DNA from: Bog-756 sp963745955
GTDB lineage: Bacteria > Actinomycetota > Acidimicrobiia > Acidimicrobiales > RAAP-2
DNA: 64,000 nt
Direction of reading: 5' to 3'
NCBI GenBank assembly: GCA_963745955.1
Contig: CAVUZI010000007.1
Location: 62,001 to 126,000 of the forward strand
The notes under the pieces were generated by a model. That model was given only the letters and a program-made list of their open reading frames with translations. It had not been told where the DNA came from and did not search any database. Below, piece by piece: positions 15,002 through 23,994 of the stretch (positions within the stretch are counted from its first letter, which is position 1; each line of letters opens with the position of its first letter). Made by a program: the position numbers and the translations under genes.

Positions 15002-16633
15002 GTGATGAGCCTGCCCACCTCGCGCTGGGGCCCCGGGCCGGCGGGCAGGGCGGGCTGGGACCGGCCTCCTCGAATGGGATGGCTCACGATCGTCCTGCTC
15101 GCGGTGCTGGCGGTCGGGGGGCTCCTGCTCCGGGTGTGGATCCTCGGGAACGCACCCCTCAACTCCGACGAGGCCACGGCCGGGCTGGTGGCCCATGAGA
15201 TCGCACGCGGACACTTCTTCGCGTTCTACTGGGGCCAGGGCTACGGGGGTGTCGAGCCGTATATCGTCGCCCTGTTCTTCCTGGTGGCCGGTCAGTCGCC
15301 GCTGACCCTCAACGGCACACCGGTGGTGCTGAGCCTCATCGGCGCCGTGCTCGTGTGGAGGATCGGGCTTCACCTGTTCCGGAGACCCGCGGCAGTGGTC
15401 GCAGCCGTGCTCAGCTGGATCTGGTCGGAGTCCACGCTGTGGAACTCCACCAAGGAATACGGATTCCACCAGGTGGCAGTGGTCCTCGGTCTCGTCCTCC
15501 TCTTGCAGACCATACGGATCGTGCGGGCCGCCCGCACGGCGGGCGGCGATCGGATCTCCGATTGGCTCATCTTCGGTGGGGCGGTCGGCCTCGGGTACTG
15601 GGCATCGCCGGAGATCGTCTACTTCGCGGTGCCAGGGACACTCGTCGTCCTGATGACCCGGCGGCACGGCGCGGCCAGGGGCACCCTTCGACGCGTGGTG
15701 GCGATGGGCGTGGCCGCGGTCATCGGTGCCCTCCCCTCCGTCTGGGCCACGGCGACCGGCAACAGCACCACCATCCCGTCCTCCCCGGTTCCGTACCTCT
15801 CCCGGCTGGGGACCTTCTTCTCCCACGTCCTCCCGATGGTCCTCGGACTGCGGATCGAGGGTGCCGGGATATGGGAGCTGGGCCCGCGGTTCGGGCCCGT
15901 CGTCTACGCCCTGGCCCTGGTGGTCGTGGTCGGGGCCGCGGTGGTCGTCGCCGTGGGCAATCGTGATGCCCTGGTGCTGGTGTTGACCCTGGTGGCCTTC
16001 CCCTTCCTCTACGCCGCCTTCCCGACATCGTGGTTCTGGAACGACGGGCGGTACGCCATCGGGCTCACCCCGGTGGTGGCGCTGGTGGTGGTCGGCTCCC
16101 TGTGGCAGGTGATGCGCCCGGCCACCGCCGTCTGGGTGGCTGCTGCCCTGTTGTTGGCGGCATTCGCCACCACACTGGTGGCCTTCGATTCCGGCTACGG
16201 GGCCATCGGGAGCCCGGGCGAGCTCACCAAGTGGACGACGAACCCAAATCCGGCCATCGCCTCCTTGGCAAGCCAGCTCGAGCACATGAGGACGACCCAT
16301 GTCTACGCGGGCTACTGGGTGGCGAACGACCTGACCTTCATGTCCGACGGCGATGTGACGGCACTGTCCGTGGGCGAGGCCAGAAACCCGCCCGAGGCCG
16401 CCGGCGTGGAACAGGCGGCCACCGCCGCCTGGGTCTTCGTTCCGCCCACCTCCACTGCGGTCGCCGCCTCCCAGCTCGGTGCGACGGTCGACCTCGACCC
16501 CGGGTCCACCACCGAGACCGGTCTGATCGCCTGGCTGGACAGCCGTGGCATCCCCTACAAGAAGAGCTCGACCGGGGTCTTCGACATCGTCGTACCGGAT
16601 CGGAACGTGACCCCGAACCGGGTCGCCGGCTGA
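15002..16633 (+). CDS. Polytopic GT-C-fold glycosyltransferase (family 39-like)
   Basis: The product has 543 residues, starting at GTG 15002 (ATG 15005 is the next codon). A first membrane helix at about 25-45 is followed by LNSDEATAGLVAHEIARG. The acidic D-E in this first extracytoplasmic loop is the catalytic feature of the PMT/ArnT-type GT-C enzymes. YWGQGYGGVEPY follows, and about ten more helices run to residue 390. A soluble C-terminal domain (about 400-543) ends the protein. Such enzymes transfer a sugar from a polyprenyl-phosphate donor to a cell-surface acceptor. A polyprenyl synthase is encoded 600 bp further on. Confidence 0.82.
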   Translation: MMSLPTSRWGPGPAGRAGWDRPPRMGWLTIVLLAVLAVGGLLLRVWILGNAPLNSDEATAGLVAHEIARGHFFAFYWGQGYGGVEPYIVALFFLVAGQSPLTLNGTPVVLSLIGAVLVWRIGLHLFRRPAAVVAAVLSWIWSESTLWNSTKEYGFHQVAVVLGLVLLLQTIRIVRAARTAGGDRISDWLIFGGAVGLGYWASPEIVYFAVPGTLVVLMTRRHGAARGTLRRVVAMGVAAVIGALPSVWATATGNSTTIPSSPVPYLSRLGTFFSHVLPMVLGLRIEGAGIWELGPRFGPVVYALALVVVVGAAVVVAVGNRDALVLVLTLVAFPFLYAAFPTSWFWNDGRYAIGLTPVVALVVVGSLWQVMRPATAVWVAAALLLAAFATTLVAFDSGYGAIGSPGELTKWTTNPNPAIASLASQLEHMRTTHVYAGYWVANDLTFMSDGDVTALSVGEARNPPEAAGVEQAATAAWVFVPPTSTAVAASQLGATVDLDPGSTTETGLIAWLDSRGIPYKKSSTGVFDIVVPDRNVTPNRVAG

Positions 16634-16686
16634 GGGGCCTGCCGGCCCGGGCCGCGCCTCCTCGGTCGAGACGCTCCGTGGTCGCG

Positions 16687-16718
16687 ACGCTCCTCGGGCT
16701 ACACGCTCCTCGGGCTAC
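16687..16718. repeat. Two 16-bp tandem repeats
   Basis: ACGCTCCTCGGGCTAC occurs at 16687-16702 and again at 16703-16718, just reaching the last codon of the minus-strand coiled-coil gene. No function is apparent. Confidence 0.6.
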
Positions 16719-17074
16719 TGGTGGGTGAGCAGCGCCCGGTCCGTCGAGGCCAGCGCCTCGTTCAGGCGGGCCACCTCGCCTTCGGCCACCCGGAGGGCGG
16801 AGGCGTGCTGGCTGGACCGGTACCGCCAGTAGTCCACGTGCATGGTCAGCAGGGAGACCCGTTCGCGGAGCGCCTCCAACTCGCGACCGGAGTCGGCCAC
16901 ATCGGCGGTGCGACGTCCGCTCCGACCGGTGAGACGGGCCCGGATCTCGGCGAACCTGCTCTTGCCGCCCGCCCCGGCCAGTTCCTCTGCGTTCCTTGTC
17001 ATCACCGGTGTATCGGCCCGTCTGCCGGTCACGTTGAGCCGAAAGTCCATGGGATCGACGAAGGCGGAAACCAT
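16715..17074 (-). CDS. Small coiled-coil protein, unknown function
   Basis: ATG 17072-17074 follows TACACT by five bases, a leaderless arrangement, and gives 119 residues. Residues about 60-115 are a strong heptad-type helix (ELEALRERVSLLTMHVDYW and EGEVARLNEALASTDRALL). The N-terminal 50 residues are basic and polar. No domain is recognised. It is divergent from the polyprenyl synthase gene, sharing a 161-bp intergenic region. Translation and codon use look genuine, but function is unknown; a structural or cell-envelope scaffold is possible. Confidence 0.6.
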   Translation of the reverse strand: MVSAFVDPMDFRLNVTGRRADTPVMTRNAEELAGAGGKSRFAEIRARLTGRSGRRTADVADSGRELEALRERVSLLTMHVDYWRYRSSQHASALRVAEGEVARLNEALASTDRALLTHQ

Positions 17075-17223
17075 GCCCCAGTGTAAGCCAACAAAAGTTG
17101 AGCAATCAAGTCGACTTTCTATGTTTCGGGCCGGAAGTGAGCCCGAATACCGAGCCGGCACCACCAGGCGACGGGAGTGGCGTCATGGTCACGGAGCGAG
17201 GTCGCGGCCGGAAAAGGGCAGGC

Positions 17224-17229
17224 TACCGT
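17224..17229 (+). promoter_or_regulatory. Leaderless -10 element (TACCGT) for the polyprenyl synthase gene
   Basis: TACCGT is followed by six bases and ATG 17236. This decides the start: the longer open frame upstream lacks any signal. Confidence 0.55.
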
Positions 17230-17235
17230 TACCGG

Positions 17236-18213
17236 ATGGACTCGCCCCTCGACCTGTTGGGCGTCCCGGAGCTGCCGGACCTCCTGGCCGCGGTCGACGG
17301 CCGGCTGGTTCGAGCGTGTTCGGCCGGCGAACCGGCGTTCTCGGCCGCCTGCGTCCGGGTCGTGGCCGGGGGCGGCAAGCGCCTTCGACCCGCCCTCACC
17401 CTGGCCATTGCCGGGCTGGCCGGAGCATGGGATGCCCGGGTGATGGCGGCCGCCGCGGCCGTGGAGTTGGTCCAGGTCGGCTCCTTGGTCCACGACGACA
17501 TCTTCGACGAGGCCCTGACCAGGCGGGGGACGCCGACCATCAACGCCGTCGAAGGTGAAACCGAGGCCCTCCTGGCCGGGACGTTCATGCTGGCCCGGGC
17601 CGCGGCCGAAGCCACCGCGGCCGGTCAGGCGGTGGCCGCCGACGTGGCCCGGACGGTCGGCCAGCTCTGCGTGGGACAGGCGACGGAGACCCGCCACCTC
17701 TTCGACGTCGATCAAGAGATGAACAGATACCTTCTCACCATCGAGGCCAAGACGGCCGCCCTGTTCGGATGCTCGTGCCGGGTGGGCGGCCTCAGCGCAG
17801 ACCAGCCGCCCGAGCATGTCTCCAGCTTCGGCGAGTTCGGCCTCAATTTCGGCATGGCTTTCCAGATCATCGACGACGTGCTCGATCTGGTCGGGGACCC
17901 GGTCCGGCTGGGCAAACCAGTAGGGACCGACATCCGCAACGGAGTGTTGACCATGCCGGTCCTGTTGGAGCTGGCTGATCGCCGGGGCGGGGATCTCCAC
18001 GCCCTGCTGGTCAGAAGAGAGCCTGCCGACCTCGAACAGGCGTCACGTGTGACCATCGGATCAGGCCGGATCGCGGAGGCCATCGAGGCGGCGCGGGAGT
18101 ACGCGGCGCTGGCCACGACCGCGATCTCCCGGGTGCCCGGTGACACCGGCGCCCTGGCGCAATTCCCGTTGTCCTACGTGGACTGGGCCCTCGAGCGGTT
18201 CCTCGCCGCCTGA
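17236..18213 (+). CDS. Polyprenyl diphosphate synthase
   Basis: The product has 325 residues. GGGKRLRP (46-52) binds the allylic or IPP phosphate. HDDIFDEALTRRG with Asp87, Asp88 and Asp91 is the first aspartate-rich motif, and QIIDDVLDLVG with Asp213, Asp214 and Asp217 is the second. The family condenses isopentenyl diphosphate onto allylic primers in trans, making C30-C50 chains for menaquinone, or precursors of carotenoids and lipid carriers. The neighbouring phytoene-desaturase-like gene on the same strand makes a carotenoid or other isoprenoid role possible. Chain length cannot be set with confidence from the residues before the first motif (V-G-S-L-V). Confidence 0.92.
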   Translation: MDSPLDLLGVPELPDLLAAVDGRLVRACSAGEPAFSAACVRVVAGGGKRLRPALTLAIAGLAGAWDARVMAAAAAVELVQVGSLVHDDIFDEALTRRGTPTINAVEGETEALLAGTFMLARAAAEATAAGQAVAADVARTVGQLCVGQATETRHLFDVDQEMNRYLLTIEAKTAALFGCSCRVGGLSADQPPEHVSSFGEFGLNFGMAFQIIDDVLDLVGDPVRLGKPVGTDIRNGVLTMPVLLELADRRGGDLHALLVRREPADLEQASRVTIGSGRIAEAIEAAREYAALATTAISRVPGDTGALAQFPLSYVDWALERFLAA

Positions 18214-18314
18214 CCCGCGACCGTCCCGGTTGGCCGGCTCCTCCGGCCGGTCGGGCCCGGTGTGGCGATGGGCAACCGCGCCCCGGAGGTTCGACAGAAC
18301 CGTGGACCCGTCAC

Positions 18315-18320
18315 TACCGT
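18315..18320 (+). promoter_or_regulatory. Leaderless -10 element (TACCGT) for the FAD oxidoreductase gene
   Basis: TACCGT is followed by seven bases and ATG 18328, where the FAD-binding Rossmann motif begins within ten residues. Confidence 0.5.
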
Positions 18321-18327
18321 GACCGCG

Positions 18328-19893
18328 ATGTCTGACTACGACGCCATTGTCATCGGGGCCGGCCACAACGGTCTCACCGCAGCAACCGTGATGGCTCGGG
18401 GGGGAATGCGCACCCTCTGCCTGGAGAAGAACCACTTCATCGGCGGGATGGCGACGACCACGGAGCTTGCCCGCGGCTACCGCTTCGAGCTGGCCGGTTC
18501 CATCCAGTTCCCGATCCCGACCGAGATCTTCGACGATCTGGACTTCGCCTCGTGCCCCATCTACGAGCCCGAGGTGCAGTCGGCCAGCATCGGCCCGACG
18601 GGTGGGCCTCCGGTCCTGCTGTACAGCGACCCCACCCGGCTGCTGGACCACCTCAGCGACTCGCTGGGCCTCGAGGCCGTACTGGGCATGGCCGAGGTGG
18701 CGGCGTGGGCTGAGGCGCCGGCCCGGGCCATCGGTAGGCTGGACGTGCGGAAGCCACCGAAGTCCCTCGACGAGATGTGGGCGTCGGCAACGAACGAGAA
18801 GGAGCGCCAGGCCATCCGCACGGCGATGTTCGGCAGCGTGATGGACGTGGTCGACAACTTCCTCCCCGACCGTGACAAGCATGCCCAGGTGCGCAGCATG
18901 TTGGCCTTCCTGGCTGTCAACTCGACCTACCGGGGCCCGTATTCGCCGGGGAGCGCGCTGTGCCTCGCCTTCGCACTGGCGTCACCCGGCGATGCCACGA
19001 TGTCCAAGGTCCGGGGCGGCATCGGGACCATGTCGGACCACCTGCTGCGCTTGTTCGAGCAGAACGGCGGCGAACTCCGTCGCCATGTCAAGGTGTCCCG
19101 CATCAATACGGCCGGGCCCCGGGTGGAAGGGGTGACGCTGTCCGACGGCGAGGTGGTGACCGCACCGGTGGTGGTGTCGAATCTCGACCCCACGGCCACG
19201 TTCTCACAGTTGCTGGACCGCGATTCGCTGCCCACGGAGTTCGCCCAGCGCATCGGGGCCATCGACCATCGGGCGGTCTATTTCCAGATCCATTTTGCGC
19301 TCGACGGCCTCCCTGAGTACTCGAGTCCCTACGACGTCCTCAACGAGGGCGACCTCCGCCACAATGTCACCTTCTTCGGGACCACCGAGCAGATGCAACG
19401 GGACTTCGAGGGGTGCGTCCGGGGCATCGTCCCCGACTCGCCTTCCTTCAACCTCTCGGTCCCGACGATGCGCGACCCCGACCTGGCCCCGCCCGGGAGG
19501 CATGTCGCCAGCAGCTTCGCCTTCTACTCCCCCATCGGCCGCACCCATGCGGAGCAGGCACGGTTCCGCGACGAGATGGCTGCGCGCATCGTGGCCAAGA
19601 TCACCTCGTTGGCGCCCAACTTCCCCGATCTGATCGAACGCCAGTTCAACTACCCCGCGTACACCTACGAGCTGATGTTCGGGTGCACCGGGGGTGACTT
19701 CACCCACGGGCTGCTCCAGCCGGAGTTCATGGGGCCGTTCCGCCCGGGGCCGCGGGGATGGCCCGATGCCCCGATCCCGATCGAGGGCCTCTACCTCTGC
19801 GGCGCGGGGTGCCACGGCGGACCCGGGGTCACCTTCATCCCCGGCTACAACTGCGGGTACGAAGTGCTCGATTCGGCGGGCACCCGAGCGTAA
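18328..19893 (+). CDS. Phytoene-desaturase-like NAD(P)/FAD-dependent oxidoreductase
   Basis: The product has 521 residues. The N-terminal IVIGAGHNGLTAATVMARGG (about 6-25) is the dinucleotide-binding motif of the amine oxidase/phytoene dehydrogenase superfamily, followed by LEKNHFIGGMATT. The C-terminus has GLYLCGAGCHGGPGVTFIPGYNCG, the family's second FAD-contact motif. Members include carotenoid desaturases and isomerases, but this actinobacterial branch is mostly uncharacterised and often unrelated to pigments. No other crt gene is nearby except the polyprenyl synthase. The start is set by the -10 element and the Rossmann motif. The 3' end overlaps the convergent DUF2834 gene by 49 bp. Confidence 0.88.
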   Translation: MSDYDAIVIGAGHNGLTAATVMARGGMRTLCLEKNHFIGGMATTTELARGYRFELAGSIQFPIPTEIFDDLDFASCPIYEPEVQSASIGPTGGPPVLLYSDPTRLLDHLSDSLGLEAVLGMAEVAAWAEAPARAIGRLDVRKPPKSLDEMWASATNEKERQAIRTAMFGSVMDVVDNFLPDRDKHAQVRSMLAFLAVNSTYRGPYSPGSALCLAFALASPGDATMSKVRGGIGTMSDHLLRLFEQNGGELRRHVKVSRINTAGPRVEGVTLSDGEVVTAPVVVSNLDPTATFSQLLDRDSLPTEFAQRIGAIDHRAVYFQIHFALDGLPEYSSPYDVLNEGDLRHNVTFFGTTEQMQRDFEGCVRGIVPDSPSFNLSVPTMRDPDLAPPGRHVASSFAFYSPIGRTHAEQARFRDEMAARIVAKITSLAPNFPDLIERQFNYPAYTYELMFGCTGGDFTHGLLQPEFMGPFRPGPRGWPDAPIPIEGLYLCGAGCHGGPGVTFIPGYNCGYEVLDSAGTRA

Positions 19894-20318
19894 CGAATCT
19901 GCCGTTCCACGAAGGCGAGGTACAGGGCCACGGAGAAGGCGAGGCTGGTGAAGAGGCTCACCACGAAGAAGATCCACGGTATCCGCAGCCCCCGCCTCCT
20001 TCCGTCGGTGATCGTCCAAAGTGGGAGGAGCACCAGGTTGACCATGATGTAGTCCTGCGCCGCCGAGTCCGATGCCCAATTCGAGAAGAGCGACTTGGTG
20101 AAGTCGACGTACGTCGCATGGTGACCGTACTGGTGGACGTAACGGATATTGAAGTACCAGCCCAGGCAGAGCGACACGACGCCCAGGAAGTAGTACAGAC
20201 CTTCGAGGGCCGACGTCCTCCCCGCAGCACCGCCGACGAAGAGGCGCCGGTTGCCGAAGAAGGCAATTGCCGTGCTGGCGATGCCGAGGATCCCGTAGAA
20301 CACGAGTGAGTAGGTCAT
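19845..20318 (-). CDS. DUF2834-like membrane protein
   Basis: The product has 157 residues. Hydrophobic helices lie near 3-20, 39-55, 90-101 and 112-135. The segment SDSAAQDYIMVNLVLLPLW followed by TDGRRRGLRIPWIFFVVSLF is characteristic of DUF2834, whose function is unknown. The C-terminal tail overlaps the convergent oxidoreductase gene. A divergent gene starts 158 bp away. Confidence 0.82.
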   Translation of the reverse strand: MTYSLVFYGILGIASTAIAFFGNRRLFVGGAAGRTSALEGLYYFLGVVSLCLGWYFNIRYVHQYGHHATYVDFTKSLFSNWASDSAAQDYIMVNLVLLPLWTITDGRRRGLRIPWIFFVVSLFTSLAFSVALYLAFVERQIRYARVPAESSTSYPQL

Positions 20319-20475
20319 GACGGCTCTCCGATCTCGCAGTCGCCGAGAGGACGGGACGACGCTCCACCGCCACCCCCCGTTGGAGCCCGGCAGTCCCAGG
20401 AATGTACATGTCGGGCTGGCGGTCCGGCCTCCCTCCTATGATGCAGGCGACCACCACCACGACCATGGAGGCGAG

Positions 20476-21036
20476 ATGGCAGAGCCAGCACGGCCCCTGC
20501 GGATAGCGCCTGTCCCGCCGGCCGAGCGGAGCGGTCGGATCCGTGAACTGCTCGACCAAGCCCGCGTCGGTACCGGTCCGGACGCCAATATCTTCGCCAC
20601 ACTGGTCAGGGCGCCGGGACTCTACCGGCGGTGGCTCCCGTTCGGCGGCAAGCTGCTGGCCGGAAAACTGCCGGCCCGGGACCGGGAGCTCCTGATCCTG
20701 CGGACCGGTTGGAACTGCCGGGCCGAGTACGAGTGGGCCCAGCACGCGCGGATCGCCCTCGACTGCGGGCTCACCACCGAGGAGATCCGGCGGGTGGTCC
20801 TCGATCCCGTCACCGCCGGGTGGGCGCCGTTCGATGCGACACTCCTGCGCGCCGCTGACGAGTTGCACCTGAGCTCGACCCTCACCGACCACACGTGGTC
20901 GGAACTGGCTGAGCGGTACGACACCGAACAGCTCATCGAAGTGCCCATGCTGGTCGGCCACTATCACCTGGTGGCCATGGCCCTCAACACGTTCGGTGTC
21001 GAGCTCGACGATGGGCTCACCGGCTTTCCCCAGTGA
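20476..21036 (+). CDS. Carboxymuconolactone decarboxylase (CMD) family protein
   Basis: ATG 20476 is preceded by GGAGGCGAG, giving 186 residues. The core is LPARDRELLILRTGWNCRAEYEWAQHARIALDCGLT: the AhpD/CMD helix pair with an E-Y-E-W..H active-site pattern. There is no CxxC, so it is not an AhpD-type peroxidase. The family includes decarboxylases of aromatic catabolism and many unknowns. The stop overlaps the start of the SDR gene (GTGA), which indicates joint translation; the two probably act on the same cyclic or aromatic substrate. A TATGAT hexamer about 35 bp upstream could be the promoter -10. Confidence 0.87.
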   Translation: MAEPARPLRIAPVPPAERSGRIRELLDQARVGTGPDANIFATLVRAPGLYRRWLPFGGKLLAGKLPARDRELLILRTGWNCRAEYEWAQHARIALDCGLTTEEIRRVVLDPVTAGWAPFDATLLRAADELHLSSTLTDHTWSELAERYDTEQLIEVPMLVGHYHLVAMALNTFGVELDDGLTGFPQ

Positions 21037-21857
21037 CCGGATCTCCGCGTCGACCCCAGGCCCGGGCTCCGTTGCTCGACGGACGGCGAATCCTGGTCGT
21101 CGGCGCCGGCACGCAACCGAGCGACGACGCCGACCCTCCGCCCGGCAACGGGCGGGCCATCAGCATCCGCTGCGGGGCGGAGGGCGCGTCGGTGGCGTGC
21201 CTGGACGTCAGCCGTCCTGCAGCCGCCGAGACGCTGGCCAGGGTCGAGGAAGCCGGGGGCGGCGGTGTCGTCGTCGAGGCCGACGTGACCGACGCGGGGG
21301 CATGCTCCCGGGCCCTCGAGGAAGCGGTCGAGGGCCTCGGCGGTCTCGACGGGGTCGTGCTCAACGTGGGCATCGGGCGCGGCATGGGCCTTGCCCACAC
21401 GACGGTCGAGCAGTGGGACCAGACGTTCGCCGTCAACGTCAGGTCCCACTTCCTACTGAGCCAGGCGGCCATGGGACCGCTGTCGCAGGCCGCCACCGAC
21501 GGTGCCCCGGGCGCCTTCGTCTTCGTGTCCTCGGTGGCCGGTCTCAAGCCGGGCAGTCGCATCCCGGCCTACGACTCGTCGAAGGCCGCGTTGGCCGGGC
21601 TGTGCCGGCAGGTGGCCGCCGAGGGCGCCCGTCGCCAGGTCCGGGCCAACGTGGTCGCCCCGGGCCTCGTCGACACCCCGTTGGGCCGGGCGGCCTCGGC
21701 GGGCCGGCCGGCTAGGACCTCGACCCCGATCCCGCTCGGCCGCATGGGGTCGTCCTGGGAGGTGGCCAGCGTGGTGGTGTTCCTCCTGTCGGACCAAGCC
21801 AGCTACGTGACCGGTCAGGTCCTGGCCGTCGACGGAGGCTTGAGCACCCTCATCTGA
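21033..21857 (+). CDS. Short-chain dehydrogenase/reductase (SDR) with an expanded glycine motif
   Basis: The GTG start overlaps the CMD stop; the product is 274 residues. The catalytic set is present: Ser166/167 in VSSVAG, Tyr180 and Lys184 in YDSSK, and Asn135 in AVNVRSH. The cofactor motif TGxxxGxG is altered: GAGT (24-27) and GNGRAI (39-44) are separated by about a dozen residues rich in Asp and Pro. This may change cofactor preference. C-terminal VTGQVLAVDGG is typical. It probably oxidises or reduces a hydroxyl group of the substrate of the coupled CMD enzyme. Confidence 0.88.
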   Translation: MTGSPRRPQARAPLLDGRRILVVGAGTQPSDDADPPPGNGRAISIRCGAEGASVACLDVSRPAAAETLARVEEAGGGGVVVEADVTDAGACSRALEEAVEGLGGLDGVVLNVGIGRGMGLAHTTVEQWDQTFAVNVRSHFLLSQAAMGPLSQAATDGAPGAFVFVSSVAGLKPGSRIPAYDSSKAALAGLCRQVAAEGARRQVRANVVAPGLVDTPLGRAASAGRPARTSTPIPLGRMGSSWEVASVVVFLLSDQASYVTGQVLAVDGGLSTLI

Positions 21858-22048
21858 AGGCACAGGACGGTCCGGGGAGGCTCCGGGGCCGGGTGACGGA
21901 TTCCCCCGACGACCGTTGCCGGGGCCGCGCTCTCGTGTGCGCGCCCGGTAGCGTGCTACGAGACCGAGGACCGCACAGGCGGGCACGAAGGTGTGAACGT
22001 GAACGGTGCCGGGTGCTGTTGCGGACGCGTCGCCCGAGGAGACGAGCC

Positions 22049-23032
22049 ATGATCATCCACGCGCGTATCGACAGCGTCCATCTGGCGGGCAATCTGCTCG
22101 GCGACCCCAGCGAGCGGAACCTCTTCGTCTACCTGCCACCCGGCTACGGCGACTCCGATCGTCGCTATCCGACCGCGTATCTCCTCCACGCATTCGGCCA
22201 GGACGCCGAGGGGTTGGTGTATCCACCCACGGACGGGCAGCGGTGGTCGCCCCCGATCGAAGACGTGCTGGACCCGGTGTTCGGTCGCCTGGGCACGGCG
22301 CCGATGATCGTCGTGATCCCCGACGGTGGCAGCCGGTACGGCTGCAGCCAGTGGGTGGACTCTCCGGTGACGGGCAATTTCGAGCAGTACGTGGTGCACG
22401 ACGTGGTCGCCCACGTGGACGGCAACTACCGGTCGCTGCCGGACCCCAGCGGTCGTGGCGTGCTCGGATTCTCCTCGGGCGGGTTCGGGGCCTGGAACCT
22501 CGCCTCCCGCAATCCGGGGACCTTCGGCGCCCTGGCCATGCTGTCGGGCGACTCGTTCTTGGACATGACCCACAAGACGTTCCTCTACGACTACCTGAGC
22601 AGCATCTGGCCGGAGGCACCGAGCGGTCCGGTCGAGGGGAACTCGGCGTCCGAACTCGTCTACGCCTACTCGGCCGCGTATTCGCCCAATCCGCACAACC
22701 CCCCGTTCTTCGTCGACCTGCCGGTCGCCTATCCGAGCGGTGAGCTGATCCGGGAGGTCTGGGACCGTTGGCTCAGCTTCGATCCGGTGGTGAATTGGCG
22801 CGGCCGCCTCGACGATCTCGGGAAGCTTCGGGGAATCCTGTTGGATGCCGGCACCCACGACGAGCACCACCTGGAGTGGGGACACCGGCTCCTGAGCCAC
22901 TACCTGAGCGGGGCCGGCATCGCCCACCGGTGCACCGAGAACCCCGGCAACCACGGCGGGCGGTCGAGGGAGAGGATCCAGATGGCGTTGCAGTGGATGG
23001 CCGGGGTGCTGGCCCCGGACGACGAAGACTGA
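22049..23032 (+). CDS. Esterase (enterochelin esterase/esterase D type alpha/beta hydrolase)
   Basis: ATG 22049 follows GAGGAGACGAG; the product is 327 residues without a signal peptide. NLFVYLPPGYGDSDRRYPTAYLLHAFG is the conserved N-terminal part of PF00756-type esterases. The nucleophile lies in LGFSSGGFGAW, and the His is in ENPGNHGG near the end. Family members hydrolyse S-formylglutathione, siderophores or mycolate esters. There is no operon link shorter than 190 bp to the SDR, but the genes run in the same direction. The following gene starts four bases after the stop. Confidence 0.85.
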   Translation: MIIHARIDSVHLAGNLLGDPSERNLFVYLPPGYGDSDRRYPTAYLLHAFGQDAEGLVYPPTDGQRWSPPIEDVLDPVFGRLGTAPMIVVIPDGGSRYGCSQWVDSPVTGNFEQYVVHDVVAHVDGNYRSLPDPSGRGVLGFSSGGFGAWNLASRNPGTFGALAMLSGDSFLDMTHKTFLYDYLSSIWPEAPSGPVEGNSASELVYAYSAAYSPNPHNPPFFVDLPVAYPSGELIREVWDRWLSFDPVVNWRGRLDDLGKLRGILLDAGTHDEHHLEWGHRLLSHYLSGAGIAHRCTENPGNHGGRSRERIQMALQWMAGVLAPDDED

Positions 23033-23036
23033 GGGC

Positions 23037-23318
23037 GTGCGCCTCGAGATCCACGTCCGACCGAGCGCGTCGTCGACCGCGGTCGGAGGCGAGTACGACC
23101 ACGCACTGGTCGTGCGCGTGGTCGAGCCGGCGGACGGGGGGCGGGCAACCGACGCCGCGCTCCGGGCGGTGGCCGAGGCTCTGTCCGTGCCCCGCCGCTC
23201 GGTGACACTCGTGAGGGGCGCCTCGAGCAGGCGGAAGCTCATCCAGATCGAGGTGGGGGCGGCAGGACGCGAGGGGATCGAGGTGGCCGCGGCACGCCTT
23301 CGGGGCGGCCCCGCCTGA
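23037..23318 (+). CDS. DUF167 (YggU-like) family protein
   Basis: The GTG start lies four bases after the esterase stop; the product is 93 residues. RLEIHVRPSASSTAVGGEYDHALVVRV and a C-terminal SVTLVRGASSRRKLIQIE match the small alpha/beta DUF167 fold, whose biochemical role is unknown. It is often next to YggT or cell division genes, but not here. Confidence 0.85.
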   Translation: MRLEIHVRPSASSTAVGGEYDHALVVRVVEPADGGRATDAALRAVAEALSVPRRSVTLVRGASSRRKLIQIEVGAAGREGIEVAAARLRGGPA

Positions 23319-23356
23319 TCGACGCCATGGCCCGGACGGGCCCGAGAGCCACGCCG

Positions 23357-23890
23357 TCAGCCCGGTGGGTGGTGCATCTCCCAGCAGTAGGCGAACTCAC
23401 CGCGGTAGGACGGGTCGTAGTGCGAGAATCTGCGCACCTGGAAGTTGGGGTTCCCCGGACCGGCCGGACGGTAGGAGATGCCGAGCGGTCCGGATGGCTC
23501 GAAGCCGAACCGGCCGTAGTAGGCCGGGTGGCCCAGCAGTACTGCCAGTGGGAGAGCTGCCAATTCGGCACGTCGGAGCAACTCGCTCATCAGTGCGGTC
23601 CCGATGCCGATGCCCTGCCGCTCCGGACTGACCGCCAGTGGAGCCACACCCACGACGTCGCGACCACCGAGGGTGCCCCAACCGGCGAGTACGTGCCCCA
23701 CGATCGCAGAGCCCTCGACGGCCACCAGCTCGAGCTCGTGGGCGACCGCCCCGAGCGACCAGGTGGCCGCGGCGATCTCGACTTCCTCCCCGCCGTCACG
23801 ACTTTCGTCGGAGAACGCGCCTCGTACCAGTGCGAGTACCACGTCACGATCCTCTTCCGACGCCGTGCGGACCTCCACGTCGGTGCCCAT
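23357..23890 (-). CDS. GNAT-family N-acetyltransferase
   Basis: The product is 177 residues from ATG 23888-23890; an ATG six codons earlier (23908) is an alternative and neither has a good ribosome-binding site. PLAVSPERQGIGIGTALMSELL is motif A with the acetyl-CoA pyrophosphate loop (Q-x-x-G-x-G), followed by LAVLLGHPAYYGRFGFEPS, the signature of the YhbS-like subgroup. The substrate is unknown. The C-terminus (FAYCWEMHHPPG) is subgroup-typical. Confidence 0.87.
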   Translation of the reverse strand: MGTDVEVRTASEEDRDVVLALVRGAFSDESRDGGEEVEIAAATWSLGAVAHELELVAVEGSAIVGHVLAGWGTLGGRDVVGVAPLAVSPERQGIGIGTALMSELLRRAELAALPLAVLLGHPAYYGRFGFEPSGPLGISYRPAGPGNPNFQVRRFSHYDPSYRGEFAYCWEMHHPPG

Positions 23891-23994
23891 CGGGCCATGA
23901 TGCACCATCGGGGGAGCGGCGGCCCCGGTGCCGCGGCTGACGTCCGCGCTCCGGCCGACGGAGCACGGCCGACTCCGGACCCCGGACCGATCGA

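Noticed and set aside
16634..16714. Terminator between the GT-C gene and the coiled-coil gene
   Set aside because: Only short tandem duplications are present, with no stable stem followed by T residues.
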